Assembly: GCA_031411055.1 (NCBI GenBank)
Contig: JANOAI010000480.1
Coordinates: 1 to 7,038, forward strand
Origin: JAIYDQ01 sp031411055
Lineage (GTDB): Bacteria; Planctomycetota; Planctomycetia; Pirellulales; Pirellulaceae
Direction: 5' to 3'
Length of the DNA stretch: 7,038 nucleotides
The notes under the pieces were generated by a model that saw only the letters and a program-made list of their open reading frames with translations, ran no database searches and was not told the DNA's origin. This document shows, piece after piece, positions 6,950 through 7,038 of this stretch. The position numbers and the translations under genes were made by a program. How positions within the stretch are numbered: position 1 is the first letter of the stretch; the number at the start of each line of letters is the position of its first letter.

Positions 6950-7038
6950 CGTTTTTGGCAAACAAAAATCCGAACCCCCCAACTTAAATACCGGTTTAAA
7001 ATATGCTAATCAATGTTAAATATTTGCGTTTTGGTATA
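6920..7038. other. AT-rich foreign-looking segment interrupting glcD
   Basis: From about base 6923 to the window end GC content is about 30% by hand count (35 of 116), while a 60-base sample of glcD (6301-6360) is 57%. None of the three forward frames continues GlcD. The segment contains a tandem taacat-taacat-t (6931-6943), and its ttaacatt (6936-6943) pairs with aatgttaa (7012-7019); in sequence this AT-rich, such matches are weak evidence. It could be the terminus of an insertion sequence or other mobile element whose body lies beyond the window, or a chimeric assembly join. I recognise no terminal inverted repeat or transposase start. Confidence 0.55.

Noticed and set aside
6920..7038. 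A simple frameshift as the cause of glcD truncation
   Set aside because: None of the three forward frames after 6922 resembles the GlcD C-terminus (no GEHG-like coding) and the composition changes sharply, so the sequence itself is different rather than shifted.
1..7038. CRISPR array, tRNA or rRNA genes, complete transposase gene
   Set aside because: No regularly spaced direct repeats, no cloverleaf-like segment and no rRNA motifs were seen in the gaps, and no open frame resembles a transposase.

Overview
This 7,038-base window holds five protein-coding stretches, all on the + strand, with repeat-rich gaps between them. It looks like part of a mid-GC (about 55%) genome of the Planctomycetota/Verrucomicrobiota type. 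Four things point that way: a large secreted DUF5060-type glycoside-hydrolase-like protein, starts mostly without a recognisable Shine-Dalgarno sequence, several different palindromic repeats between genes, and a glcB-glcD pair. The phylum is inference; no 16S or other marker gene is present.

Layout. Positions 3-566 carry the 3' end of a larger gene cut by the left edge, an uncharacterised helical C-terminal region possibly from a polysaccharide-related protein. A 184-base gap with a small hairpin repeat follows. Positions 751-2709 encode a secreted 652-residue protein with DUF5060, a TIM-barrel-like core and a C-terminal 'putative collagen-binding' domain. Sixty-five bases later, 2775-3038 encodes an 87-residue protein with a signal peptide that looks more like a remnant than a complete gene. 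A 266-base gap holds a near-perfect 27-bp inverted repeat. Positions 3305-5488 encode malate synthase G (glcB) with all catalytic residues. A 222-base gap is dominated by a compound inverted repeat of about 140 bases. Positions 5711-6949 encode glycolate oxidase subunit GlcD, but its C-terminus is lost: homology stops at about base 6922, where composition falls abruptly to about 30% GC up to the window end.

Functional reading. The right half is a glycolate/glyoxylate module: GlcD (with GlcE and GlcF, not seen) oxidises glycolate to glyoxylate, and malate synthase G condenses glyoxylate with acetyl-CoA to give malate. The left half is a polysaccharide-degradation neighbourhood. Nothing in the sequence ties the two halves into one operon.

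I did not find a convincing new multi-gene system. The points most worth a second look are the abrupt AT-rich junction that truncates glcD, the compound inverted repeat between glcB and glcD, and the small secreted remnant at 2775-3038.
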